A stretch of 64,000 nucleotides of DNA from Pseudozobellia thermophila (lineage in GTDB: Bacteria; Bacteroidota; Bacteroidia; Flavobacteriales; Flavobacteriaceae), in contig NZ_FQYU01000006.1 of assembly GCF_900141855.1 (NCBI RefSeq), positions 1 to 64,000 of the forward strand. The letters are read 5' to 3'. The notes beneath the pieces were generated by a model, which was given only the letters and a program-made list of their open reading frames with translations, had not been told where the DNA came from and searched no databases. Made by a program: the position numbers and the translations under genes. This document shows positions 25,354 to 33,272 of the stretch, piece after piece. The first letter of the stretch is position 1; each line of letters begins with the position of its first letter.

Positions 25354-26493
25354 TTAATCGATTATAATGGTTCTGTCTTCTATGCGGTAATCAAAGTTTT
25401 GGATTTGCTTTAAGGATGTAAGGATGTCTTCGATGTTTTCGACCTTGACATTGAACCGCGCATTCAATGTTTTGGTGGCGAGAAGCGTGTTGTTGTTAAC
25501 AATGGATACATTGTACTGACGCTCCAGCTTTTTTGCCATTTCATTGAAGGAGACATCCCTGAATATAAGCTCGCCCGAGAGCCAAGCGGTGTATATTTCA
25601 ACGTCGACCTCCTCTATTTGGGTCGTATGGGCGGTTTTTGTCCAGATTGCTTTTTGCCCGGGTTTCAATAGGGCCTTGTCGCCAGGGGCAAAGGTATTGG
25701 TCATATCTACCGAACCTTCGACCAGTACGGTCCTGATTTCCTTGTCATCGGCATAGGACGTTATGTTGAACTCGGTGCCGAGAACCCGTACGGCAACTGC
25801 ATCTGCATTTACGATAAACGGGTGTTCGGTATCTTTCGCAACCTTGAAGTAGGCCTCCCCTTCGATAAAGACTTCCCTGTTGTGGCCGGGTAGGAATTTT
25901 ACAGGATACTTGATCCGGGTGCCCGAGTTAAGATGTACCGAGGTGCCATCGGATAGCTCTACATTGAAAATTTTTCCATTGGGTATTTTGAGTTCATTGT
26001 ATATGACTCGGTCAATTTGCGAATCGTTGGAGTAGGTAAGCGTGTTCCCATTTTGTTTTCCAACGACTATGCCGTCAGTGGAAACAATTTTTTGCTCGTC
26101 GTTCTCCTTGATCAGCTTGACCTTGCTTTCGCCTACTTTCAGGGTTATGGAGTTTTGGGGCTGAAGTTCAGTGGGGTCTAGGGAGGTGTCTTCCTTTTTA
26201 ACCATATACAGTACCGCCGCCACGCCAACAAAGACCGCTGCGTATTTTGTGAACTTCCTCCATAAGGGTATTACCGGTGTTTTCTTATCGGCTATTTTGT
26301 TTTTTAGGGCATTCCAGCTTTCATCCGTATCGGATTCTTCCATCAATCGCAAAGATTCGTCCAACAAACCTCCGTTATAGAGCTGGTAGATGAGCTGTTT
26401 TTCTTCATCGGATAAACCTATCAGGTCTTTCGTATCTATTTTTTCGGTATTTTTAATACGTTCCAGTACCGATTTTAAATCCTTCTTTGACAT
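25354..26493 (-). CDS. FecR-type anti-sigma factor with DUF4974 C-terminus
   Basis: An inner-membrane protein of 379 residues. The cytoplasmic N-terminal part (1-80) is followed by one membrane segment (FTKYAAVFVGVAAVLYMV, about 85-102). The FecR domain (about 160-260) contains IPNGKIFNVELSDGTSVHLNSG, FIEGEAYFKVAKD and LGTEFNITSYADD. The C-terminal DUF4974 domain (about 305-379) has FRDVSFNEMAKKLERQYNVSI. It should hold the ECF sigma factor of the divergent gene inactive until the SusC STN domain signals. It is the first gene of the minus operon, 105 bp before susC. Confidence 0.94.
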   Translation of the reverse strand: MSKKDLKSVLERIKNTEKIDTKDLIGLSDEEKQLIYQLYNGGLLDESLRLMEESDTDESWNALKNKIADKKTPVIPLWRKFTKYAAVFVGVAAVLYMVKKEDTSLDPTELQPQNSITLKVGESKVKLIKENDEQKIVSTDGIVVGKQNGNTLTYSNDSQIDRVIYNELKIPNGKIFNVELSDGTSVHLNSGTRIKYPVKFLPGHNREVFIEGEAYFKVAKDTEHPFIVNADAVAVRVLGTEFNITSYADDKEIRTVLVEGSVDMTNTFAPGDKALLKPGQKAIWTKTAHTTQIEEVDVEIYTAWLSGELIFRDVSFNEMAKKLERQYNVSIVNNNTLLATKTLNARFNVKVENIEDILTSLKQIQNFDYRIEDRTIIID

Positions 26494-26551
26494 TTCACGA
26501 GGTTTGTTTCTCTTAGGTTGCAGGAATTCTTATTTAGGGTGACGGATATTT

Positions 26552-26570
26552 ACTTTTTTAACAAAAAAGT
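26552..26570. repeat. A/T hairpin in the divergent fecR-sigma control region
   Basis: ACTTTTTT (26552-26559) and AAAAAAGT (26563-26570) are perfect inverted repeats around AAC, in the 185-bp region between fecR (minus) and the sigma gene (plus). The whole region (26494-26678) is A/T-rich and must hold both promoters; no exact TAnnTTTG box was found, the nearest being TATTATTG near 26602. Confidence 0.35.
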
Positions 26571-26678
26571 TTAAAAGTTCTTTATATATGGATATAAATG
26601 AATATTATTGAATGCCCTAAACTCCAATATCGTTGAGATTTTTTAGGTTGGACTACGGGAATCACTTAATCGATAAAA

Positions 26679-27218
26679 ATGAAATTTTCACCATTGGATG
26701 TGGAGGACTTAGAAGCATTTTTTAAGGAGAACCACACGTATCTTTGTTTGGTGGCACTGGCCATCGTTAGGGATGGGGACGTGGCCAAGGATATCGTTCA
26801 AGATTTTTTTATATCGTATTGGGAAAAAAGGAAGTCGGTCAAATTTACTGTATCGTTCAAGGCCTATGCCGTAAAGGCGGTACGGAATCTGAGCCTGCAG
26901 CATTTGAGAAAGGTAAAGAGGCAAGAACTGCTGGTCGAGCATCTCACCTACGGCGATAAGGCCGAAAATGAAGCCCAAGAGAGCTTGGGCAATAGGCAAA
27001 AGCTCCATGAGCTGTTGCAACGACTGCCCGAGAGCCGGAGAAAAATTTTCATATCCTATGTGATATATGGGCAGAGCTATTCCGAAATAGCCGAGAACAA
27101 CGGTATTTCGATAAATACGGTAAAGACCCAAATGAAACGGGCTTACGGGTTTTTAAGGTCCGAGGCCAATCCTGATATTTTGTACTTCCTCTTTTTGAGT
27201 GTCCTTCCAATGGGCTAG
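26679..27218 (+). CDS. ECF RNA polymerase sigma factor (FecI-like, PUL type)
   Basis: A protein of 179 residues. Sigma region 2 (about 8-80) has LVALAIVRDGDVAKDIVQDFF and FKAYAVKAVRNLSLQHLRK; region 4 (about 108-165) has LPESRRKIFISYVIYGQSY and GISINTVKTQMKRAYGFL, the helix-turn-helix. This is the Bacteroidota group of sigma factors linked to SusC/FecR. It is divergent from fecR, whereas these pairs are commonly in the same direction. It should drive the 12.3-26.5 kb operon. Confidence 0.93.
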   Translation: MKFSPLDVEDLEAFFKENHTYLCLVALAIVRDGDVAKDIVQDFFISYWEKRKSVKFTVSFKAYAVKAVRNLSLQHLRKVKRQELLVEHLTYGDKAENEAQESLGNRQKLHELLQRLPESRRKIFISYVIYGQSYSEIAENNGISINTVKTQMKRAYGFLRSEANPDILYFLFLSVLPMG

Positions 27219-27545
27219 GGGGCGTTCTTGGCCACCAGGTTGGCCGCTTCGAAAAATGACGGACGGCTGCCCCACATCGATCCATTACTATCCGAACTGA
27301 ACTTCGTCGCGGCAGCGACGCTCCGTAGTCTTTCCTCTTTTGGCCATAAACCGGAAATTTTTAAAATACAATATTTAAAAAAAAACTTAACATTTACGTA
27401 AGAAAAATAGTACTATATACGTTATGGTCTTGATATTGCCGGTCAAACCCTTGGGTTCGGCGGCTTAAGGGGGCACTTTTGTGGCCACCGAATGCCTAAG
27501 GCCAAATTGAAATATCGATTTATAGTAACCTAAATCTTAAAAGAA
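27219..27545. other. Gene-free region between sigma gene and usher-like cluster
   Basis: 327 bp without a supportable gene. It holds a hairpin GGCCA/TGGCC (27230-27234/27241-27245) just after the sigma gene, and a stronger one, CGTCGC/GCGACG (27305-27310/27315-27320), followed after some 12 bases by TTTCCTCTTTT, which could end the sigma transcript. From 27350 to 27430 it is very A/T-rich and is the likely promoter region of the next cluster, although no exact TAnnTTTG box is seen. Confidence 0.5.
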
Positions 27546-28184
27546 ATGCGAGTGATTGACCTTTTACCTGTGGTTGTATTAAGTGCGATGGTCCATGTAG
27601 GGTTTTCCCAAGACAATAATGACACCAATGTTGCCACCCATCCTTTAAACGTTTCGATTCCGGAGGTGGCCTTGATTGATGTCTACGACAACAATACGGG
27701 CCTTGAAGCTGCCGCCATAGACTTCGATTTGGCCGATGCGACAAGTGGTGGCACGAATTCCGAAGCCGGTCTGTACAATTTTCAGGATTTGGAGTATACC
27801 GATTTATGGATCAATTACACCAGCGTTACCGGGGCGGGAGGCTCGGGTTTTGACGTATCTCGACAAATTGATGTGCAAATGGAGGCGGGAAGTACCTTTC
27901 CTTCCAGTTTCGACCTTAGAATTACCCCCGAAGCCCCGGTAATTGTTGCCAATGGCGGGACGGTCGATTCTGCCGGTACCGTAACCACGGGGGGCGTAGC
28001 CTTGGGCACAACGACCGCCATAGGAACCAATGCCACGCTTGTAAGTGGTATTGAAAGTGTTTACACCGGCGACGAGACCCAAGGGGTAAGGCTTACCTAC
28101 TCCCTTGAACAAAACGGGAATTTCGCCGGATACGAGGCAGGGGTATACACGGCCACACTTCGATATACCTTGTCGGATCTATAG
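27546..28184 (+). CDS. Exported beta-rich protein, candidate major fibre subunit
   Basis: A protein of 212 residues with a signal peptide ending VGFSQ. The mature part is rich in Thr, Gly, Val and Asp, with no Cys. It resembles the protein of the gene at 31862: HPLNVSIPEVALIDV versus FLSADLLEVQLVDV; DLWINYTS versus DLWLNITS; QGVRLTYSLEQ versus KGFQLRYTITN; both end in a hydrophobic alternating strand (ATLRYTLSDL here). Size, composition and the pairing with chaperone-like and usher-like genes suggest a pilin-type subunit. It is first in the cluster, and a hairpin follows it, as is common after abundant subunits. No named family was recognised. Confidence 0.6.
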   Translation: MRVIDLLPVVVLSAMVHVGFSQDNNDTNVATHPLNVSIPEVALIDVYDNNTGLEAAAIDFDLADATSGGTNSEAGLYNFQDLEYTDLWINYTSVTGAGGSGFDVSRQIDVQMEAGSTFPSSFDLRITPEAPVIVANGGTVDSAGTVTTGGVALGTTTAIGTNATLVSGIESVYTGDETQGVRLTYSLEQNGNFAGYEAGVYTATLRYTLSDL

Positions 28185-28200
28185 AATAAGCCAATCTAGG

Positions 28201-28234
28201 GCGGGAAGGCCATAGTCTTATGTCTTCCCTCCGC
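28201..28234 (+). terminator. Hairpin after first subunit gene: partial terminator or mRNA stabiliser
   Basis: GGGAAG (28203-28208) pairs with CTTCCC (28224-28229), with outer GC/GC pairing possible around a one-base bulge; TGTTTT follows at 28238. It stands between subunit and chaperone-like genes and could make the subunit message more abundant than the rest of the cluster. Confidence 0.5.
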
Positions 28235-28324
28235 GATGTGTTTTATGGGATAGGGGCGCTTTATGGGCATGGTATCCGTAAAGATGAATGATTTCGGGGG
28301 CACATTCTTTAAGTTGTATACACC

Positions 28325-29107
28325 ATGAAACCAATCCGATTACTTCTACTTTTTTTCTTTATTGTTTCTTTTGGTTCGTTTGCCAATGTTTCAGTGATTA
28401 ATGGTCTCACGCATGTTTATTCAGGGGTTTCGGGAGACGTGATTACGGGAGAGATCATACTGGTGAACTATTCCTCAACCGTAGAACGGGTAAGGTTCGA
28501 TGTTCAGGAGGCCATCTATTCCTGCGCCGAGGCCAGGATCTTTACCGGTGATGCCACCCATCCCTTATCGTCCTCATCTTGGCTGAACAGTAATGTAAAC
28601 GAACGGGTTTTGGCCCCTAAAGAGCGTTATGTGCTAAAATTCACCATTAATATTCCCGAGGGGGACGAGCTGCGCGGGTCGTATTGGTCGGTATTGATGG
28701 TTTCGGTAGAAAAGCCGATCAAGGAAGAAATGATAAGCGAAAGCATCGGTATCGGTACCAAAATTCAGTATGCCATAGGCCTTATAACGAACGTCAATGC
28801 ACTGGACGAGGTAAATATTGGCTTTGACGACGTGCTTTCTACCGAAGGAGACGAAAAGAATTTACGGATCAGGGTGAAGAACGACGGCCGGTTTGCCGAG
28901 GCCACGTTACTTTCGTTGGAAGTGTACGATCAGAACGGGGTTATGGTAAGAGAGTACAAAACAAGGAGGTTATTGGTGTTTCCGGAGGTTTGCAGGGATT
29001 ACCTTCTTACGATTTCAGATCTCGACAAGGGCGCCTACGATTGCGTTTTGGTGGCCGATTCGCGGGAGGCTTTTGTCGGAACCAATCTCCGGCTCACCAT
29101 AGATTAA
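28325..29107 (+). CDS. Periplasmic Ig-like protein, candidate fibre chaperone
   Basis: A protein of 260 residues with signal peptide (LLLFFFIVSFGSFA). It appears to have two Ig-like halves. The first (about 20-135) runs GDVITGEIILVNYSSTVERVRFDVQEA to VLAPKERYVLKFTINIPEG and SYWSVLMVSVEKP; the second (about 150-260) has LRIRVKNDGRFAEATLLSLEVYD and DKGAYDCVLVAD. A two-domain Ig protein of about 240 mature residues is the layout of PapD-type chaperones, and the pattern also resembles the DUF916 proteins of WxL systems. Sequence identity to known chaperones cannot be claimed. Neighbours are subunit-like and usher-like genes. Confidence 0.55.
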   Translation: MKPIRLLLLFFFIVSFGSFANVSVINGLTHVYSGVSGDVITGEIILVNYSSTVERVRFDVQEAIYSCAEARIFTGDATHPLSSSSWLNSNVNERVLAPKERYVLKFTINIPEGDELRGSYWSVLMVSVEKPIKEEMISESIGIGTKIQYAIGLITNVNALDEVNIGFDDVLSTEGDEKNLRIRVKNDGRFAEATLLSLEVYDQNGVMVREYKTRRLLVFPEVCRDYLLTISDLDKGAYDCVLVADSREAFVGTNLRLTID

Positions 29108-29144
29108 GTAAGTAGGGAACACTTGCCTCGATTTAAACCAACAA

Positions 29145-31859
29145 ATGTTGAACAACATATCATTTTATGCAATGTTTCTATTGTTTTCGTGTAATCTTCT
29201 GGCACAAGTGGATATTCGCATAAAAAACGATAGTGTTTTGTATGACATGAGGCCCGAATCGAAACGTACCCTGGTTGCCGAAGTCGAGAACCTGTCAGAT
29301 ACGGTTCAATTTGTTAGAACCGTTCTCGATCTGGAAGACAATTGGGAAATTATTTCCAACGGCTTTACCGGCAATCTTCGGCCGGGTGAAAAAAGATTGG
29401 TCCTGGTAACCGTCTATGTGCCGAACAAGGTATTGCCCGGTAAACGTAGGGCCAACCTGCGGTTGCTCTCTTTTAAGGAAAAGGTTTTAAAATCCATTGC
29501 CCTTCAAATGTTGGTGCCCGAGCATCATCGGTTATCGATAAGCAAGTTGTCGTCGCCCGACCTGGTCTTCGCGGGGGAAACGATCTACAATAAGTTTGAA
29601 ATAGTCAACAAGGGCAATGTAGACGAAGAGGTAATGCTCCATTCCGATAGCGATATAGAAGGGGCAAGGGCTCAAAAAATCGAGGCTGGTTCATCGTTGG
29701 TAATAACCCTAAAGAAGGAAACGGATAAACGGTTTCGCAAGATGAAGACCGAAAATACACACTTAAGCCTGGTCAGGACCGGTGATTCGGTCGTTACGGC
29801 ACGCGGTTATGCCCTTACCAAGGTCTACCCCCTTAAAATGGAGGCGGAAGATGCTTTTTTTAGGTTTCCCATAGAGGCGAGCCTTTATTACAATACCTTT
29901 AACTCCAAAGAGAACAACTACGCCTCTTTTATGGTCGAAACCCGGGGTGAAGGGTACTTGGACCAGGGCAAATCGCACCATTTCGATTTTTTGGTCAGAA
30001 CCCCAAATCAAAACCGTGTAAACCGGTTCGGAATGAACGACCAATATAGCTTTACGTACGATTACGACAACGAGTTCAACGTAGTGCTGGGCGATTATAG
30101 TTATAGGCCCCATAGGCTGGGGTTTGTAAGTAGGTATGGCTTTGGCCTGAAAATGGAATACCATAGCGGAAATACCAAGTTTACGACCTTCTATGCCAAG
30201 CCCCGATTGCCCTTTTTGTATACGGAGTCCATTGCCGGACTAAAGGTTGGACAAAAGCTTTCGGAAACCTTCACCGTGGGAGCCTCGATAGCGTCGTCTA
30301 CCGAAAATGTTCTTTCGGCCAACACCCTATCGTTGGAACCTGAATTGCGAACCGGGCAAATTTTGGTCGTCGAATCGGGATATAAAACAAAAAATACCCT
30401 TATCAACCACGAATCGTCGATAAGTACGGTCAATTCCACAACCGGATCTGCACACGACTTGAGCGTAAGCCAAAAATTGGATAATGTAAGCTACAACGGC
30501 AGCTTTACCTTTGCGGGAAAGAACTATTTCGGAGGCTTGGGCAATAGTCTTAGATATGCGAACAGCCTAAGTTACCGCCATGGCAAATGGGGCGTAGGGG
30601 CGGGGCAGGCATTATCGAAAGTAAATGAACGTTATAACCCGGTCTACGCCTTGCCCGAACCCTTCTATGAGAATTATTACATCGTAGGCGACTACAAGAT
30701 TGGCAAAAGACAACAGGTCAATGTTCGGTGGAGCAATGCGGTAAGGGAAGATCGGCAGGTTCAAAAAAGTTACCACTATAAGGAGCACGGCCTAGACTAT
30801 ACCTATAGGTACATGCATCAGGGACTTAGTCTATCGCTTAACGGTAGGTTCTCCAAGACCCGAAACATCCTGAGCTTGGATAAGACCTATAGAAGTACCT
30901 ATGGACACAATCTGAGCGGGGCCTACCGGTTGACGACCGTATTGGGGCTGAGGGCCAATATGAACCACAACTACACCAATCGCTATGGAATTTCGGGGCA
31001 AACGAGCAATTTTTATAATTACGGATTGGGCTTTAACCTGAACCTGAAGGGAAGAACGACCCTGTCGGCCATGTTCAACAGTGGTTTTAGTCCGGAAGAC
31101 AGCTACCTGCAGCGCGATTTTATCAACCTGAACCTCAATACAAAAATACGTCGGGTCCATAGGCTCTCGGTAAGGTTGAATTACTATGAAAATGCCTTGG
31201 CGGCAAACCGTAGGGAGGTCTTCAGTTTTTTAAAGTACACCTATTCCTTAGGAGCTCCCCTTAAGCGTATCAGGTGGCGTGGAACCCTGGGGGGAAGCAT
31301 CCTTACCCATAATAAGGGCATTTCCGTTGACAGGGTCAAGGTAAATGCATCGGGTCAAGATACCTATACCGATGCTTTCGGAAATTTTGAAATAAAGAAC
31401 CTGTCCGTAGGGACCAACTACCTCGTAATCGATGAGTCGACCCTGCCCATAGGCGTCGTTGCGGTTCAGCGTATGCCCATTGAAATCGATGTGCGGCAAG
31501 ACAAGGAAGTGCAATGTGAAATAGAGCTGGTAGAGGCGGCCATGGTCGAGGGTTCGTTACTACTCGGGCAAAATAAGGGCGGGGAAGCTCCCAACCTTGA
31601 GGGCTATTTAAAGCTCGAAGGAGCGGTACACACCTACTATACCGAGAGCGATAAAAACGGAAAATTCACCATCAAATCCTTGGTGCCCGGTAGCTACGAA
31701 CTGTCGGTAGTTCGGTTAAAGCACGAAAACGACCTGAAACCAAGCAAAACATATAGAATTACCCTGGCCGAAGGCGAAACCCTTGAAACTACCGTAGAAC
31801 TGGCAAAGAAGGATAGGGGCATCAAATTCAGGTCATCGGGGTTTTCGGTAAAAATATAA
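29145..31859 (+). CDS. Large outer-membrane barrel with Ig-like ends, candidate usher
   Basis: A protein of 904 residues with a signal peptide ending NLLAQ. N-terminal part: two Ig-like/NEW3-like domains (about 21-115, with LVAEVENLSDTVQFVRTVL and LRPGEKRLVLVTVYVPN; about 120-230). Middle part (about 235-765): long run of amphipathic, Tyr/Asn-rich strands (FNVVLGDYSYRPHRLGFVSR, YKTKNTLINHES, LSLNGRFSKTRN, LRANMNHNYTNRYG), a large beta-barrel. C-terminal part: two carboxypeptidase-regulatory/SdrB-like domains (about 790-830, VNASGQDTYTDAFGNFEIKNL; about 835-895, LEGAVHTYYTESDKNGKF). Globular N-terminus, barrel and two C-terminal beta-domains is the layout of fimbrial ushers. The match is architectural, not by recognised signature. 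Confidence 0.6.
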   Translation: MLNNISFYAMFLLFSCNLLAQVDIRIKNDSVLYDMRPESKRTLVAEVENLSDTVQFVRTVLDLEDNWEIISNGFTGNLRPGEKRLVLVTVYVPNKVLPGKRRANLRLLSFKEKVLKSIALQMLVPEHHRLSISKLSSPDLVFAGETIYNKFEIVNKGNVDEEVMLHSDSDIEGARAQKIEAGSSLVITLKKETDKRFRKMKTENTHLSLVRTGDSVVTARGYALTKVYPLKMEAEDAFFRFPIEASLYYNTFNSKENNYASFMVETRGEGYLDQGKSHHFDFLVRTPNQNRVNRFGMNDQYSFTYDYDNEFNVVLGDYSYRPHRLGFVSRYGFGLKMEYHSGNTKFTTFYAKPRLPFLYTESIAGLKVGQKLSETFTVGASIASSTENVLSANTLSLEPELRTGQILVVESGYKTKNTLINHESSISTVNSTTGSAHDLSVSQKLDNVSYNGSFTFAGKNYFGGLGNSLRYANSLSYRHGKWGVGAGQALSKVNERYNPVYALPEPFYENYYIVGDYKIGKRQQVNVRWSNAVREDRQVQKSYHYKEHGLDYTYRYMHQGLSLSLNGRFSKTRNILSLDKTYRSTYGHNLSGAYRLTTVLGLRANMNHNYTNRYGISGQTSNFYNYGLGFNLNLKGRTTLSAMFNSGFSPEDSYLQRDFINLNLNTKIRRVHRLSVRLNYYENALAANRREVFSFLKYTYSLGAPLKRIRWRGTLGGSILTHNKGISVDRVKVNASGQDTYTDAFGNFEIKNLSVGTNYLVIDESTLPIGVVAVQRMPIEIDVRQDKEVQCEIELVEAAMVEGSLLLGQNKGGEAPNLEGYLKLEGAVHTYYTESDKNGKFTIKSLVPGSYELSVVRLKHENDLKPSKTYRITLAEGETLETTVELAKKDRGIKFRSSGFSVKI

Positions 31860-31861
31860 GT

Positions 31862-32455
31862 ATGAAGACAACATTGGGGATATTTCTTTGGATGCTACTG
31901 CCGGGCCTTGTTTGGGCCCAAGAGACCATAGATGCCAGCGACCCCGCAAATTATATTGTCGGAGGGGCCCAGGGCTACCATTTTTTAAGTGCGGATCTGC
32001 TGGAGGTACAGCTGGTCGACGTAGAGCCGGAAATAGACAATGCCCTGTCCTTTGAGGTCGACCCTAATACCTTGGAGGCCGGCCTGCCCGTGTTTTCAGC
32101 GTCGGGAGGCGGGGTAAACGAAGATTTGTGGCTCAACATCACATCGCGGACGGCTGGTCTTGAAAAATATCAGGTAAGGGTGTATGGCAATCAGCCCCTT
32201 CCCCCCGAAATAGAAATTCAGGTCCAGGTAGTGAACGCAACAAGTGTAGGGGGAGTGGGCGATACGGGGACCGCATCCACCACGGCGGTCACCTTAAGTG
32301 AAACACCCACGGTACTCATTTCGGATATAGGCCGGGGTTTTACGACGGATGGGATCAATAAGGGATTTCAATTGAGGTATACCATTACCAATCTTGGAGG
32401 AGGGGCCCTGCCTGTTGGTTTTGAGGTAATATACGATATGCAATTGCAAATTTAA
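31862..32455 (+). CDS. Exported beta-rich protein, candidate second fibre subunit
   Basis: A protein of 197 residues with signal peptide ending LVWAQ; it starts two bases after the usher-like gene. It shares a full-length pattern with the protein at 27546: LLEVQLVDV, DLWLNITS, a central IQVQVVNATS strand, TTDGINKGFQLRYTITN, and a final hydrophobic strand (FEVIYDMQLQI). No Cys. Likely a paralogous minor or adaptor subunit of the same fibre. Homology to the first subunit was seen by eye only. Confidence 0.58.
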   Translation: MKTTLGIFLWMLLPGLVWAQETIDASDPANYIVGGAQGYHFLSADLLEVQLVDVEPEIDNALSFEVDPNTLEAGLPVFSASGGGVNEDLWLNITSRTAGLEKYQVRVYGNQPLPPEIEIQVQVVNATSVGGVGDTGTASTTAVTLSETPTVLISDIGRGFTTDGINKGFQLRYTITNLGGGALPVGFEVIYDMQLQI

Positions 32456-32464
32456 GTAGGTGGC

Positions 32465-33040
32465 ATGAGAATAATTTATGTAGGTATACTGTGGTTTTTT
32501 TGTTTGTCCGGTTGTTATGGGCAATTGTTGTCGGGCAGTTTGTACGGTACCTCGGGCCCAACGTACTCACAAACCTTGGGCGACCTGGTGACCGAGGCCG
32601 GGGAAGACGGTACCGGAACGGCCTACGAGACCGGCGCAAGTGAGGTAATGCTTAGTTTTAGGCTCGATCCGGGCCTCTTAAGTAGCTCGGCCCAACGGTG
32701 TACTTCCAACGTGTACAAGTACAAAGTTTTCATTCACATTCAAAATGCCCCGGAGGGCTTGGTTCTCGAGGCACGTACCTTTAGCAATGCCGGCGATCGA
32801 TATCCGGCAAGTATCCTGTACGATGTTTTGCCGGTCAATGGCCCGAGGGACCTATACCCGGAGAACGGTGGCGACTATATAACGATTCCGGACGACGAGA
32901 CGGCGGCGATTAAGTTGTTCGAATTTACGGGATGTAGGGAGAATATCCCCATACAGTTTAGGATTTCGGCGAGTGTACTTGCCGAACCGGGCGCTAGCAG
33001 TACGGAGATTTATTATACCGTAGTCGGAAGCCTGAATTGA
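32465..33040 (+). CDS. Exported protein with one Cys pair, candidate tip subunit
   Basis: A protein of 191 residues with a signal peptide (FFCLSGCYGQ). It differs from the two subunit-like proteins: the mature part has two Cys (QRCTSN and FTGCREN) likely to form a disulfide, and the fold pattern VMLSFRLDPGLL, YKVFIHIQNAPEGLVLEA, IPIQFRISASVLAEPG is beta-rich. The C-terminus (TEIYYTVVGSLN) is again a hydrophobic alternating strand. As last gene of the cluster, 9 bp after the second subunit, it could be a tip adhesin or terminator subunit. Not recognised as a named family. Confidence 0.55.
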   Translation: MRIIYVGILWFFCLSGCYGQLLSGSLYGTSGPTYSQTLGDLVTEAGEDGTGTAYETGASEVMLSFRLDPGLLSSSAQRCTSNVYKYKVFIHIQNAPEGLVLEARTFSNAGDRYPASILYDVLPVNGPRDLYPENGGDYITIPDDETAAIKLFEFTGCRENIPIQFRISASVLAEPGASSTEIYYTVVGSLN

Positions 33041-33272
33041 CAAAGGAAGTTTATGGGCTTAAAATGAATCCGATGGGGAGGTTTGGCATTGAAAACGAAA
33101 AAGGTCGCTTCTCAATTGGTCAATGGCGTCGTGTGAATCAGGTGGGCGGTTATCGTCCAGTGTAGGCGAAGTAAAGGGGGCTTTCTATATGGACGACAAA
33201 ATATTCGAAAAATGTTTACCCGGTTTGGGAATGTGGCGTAAATTACCTATTCTTCGGAGAAATTGCATTGGT

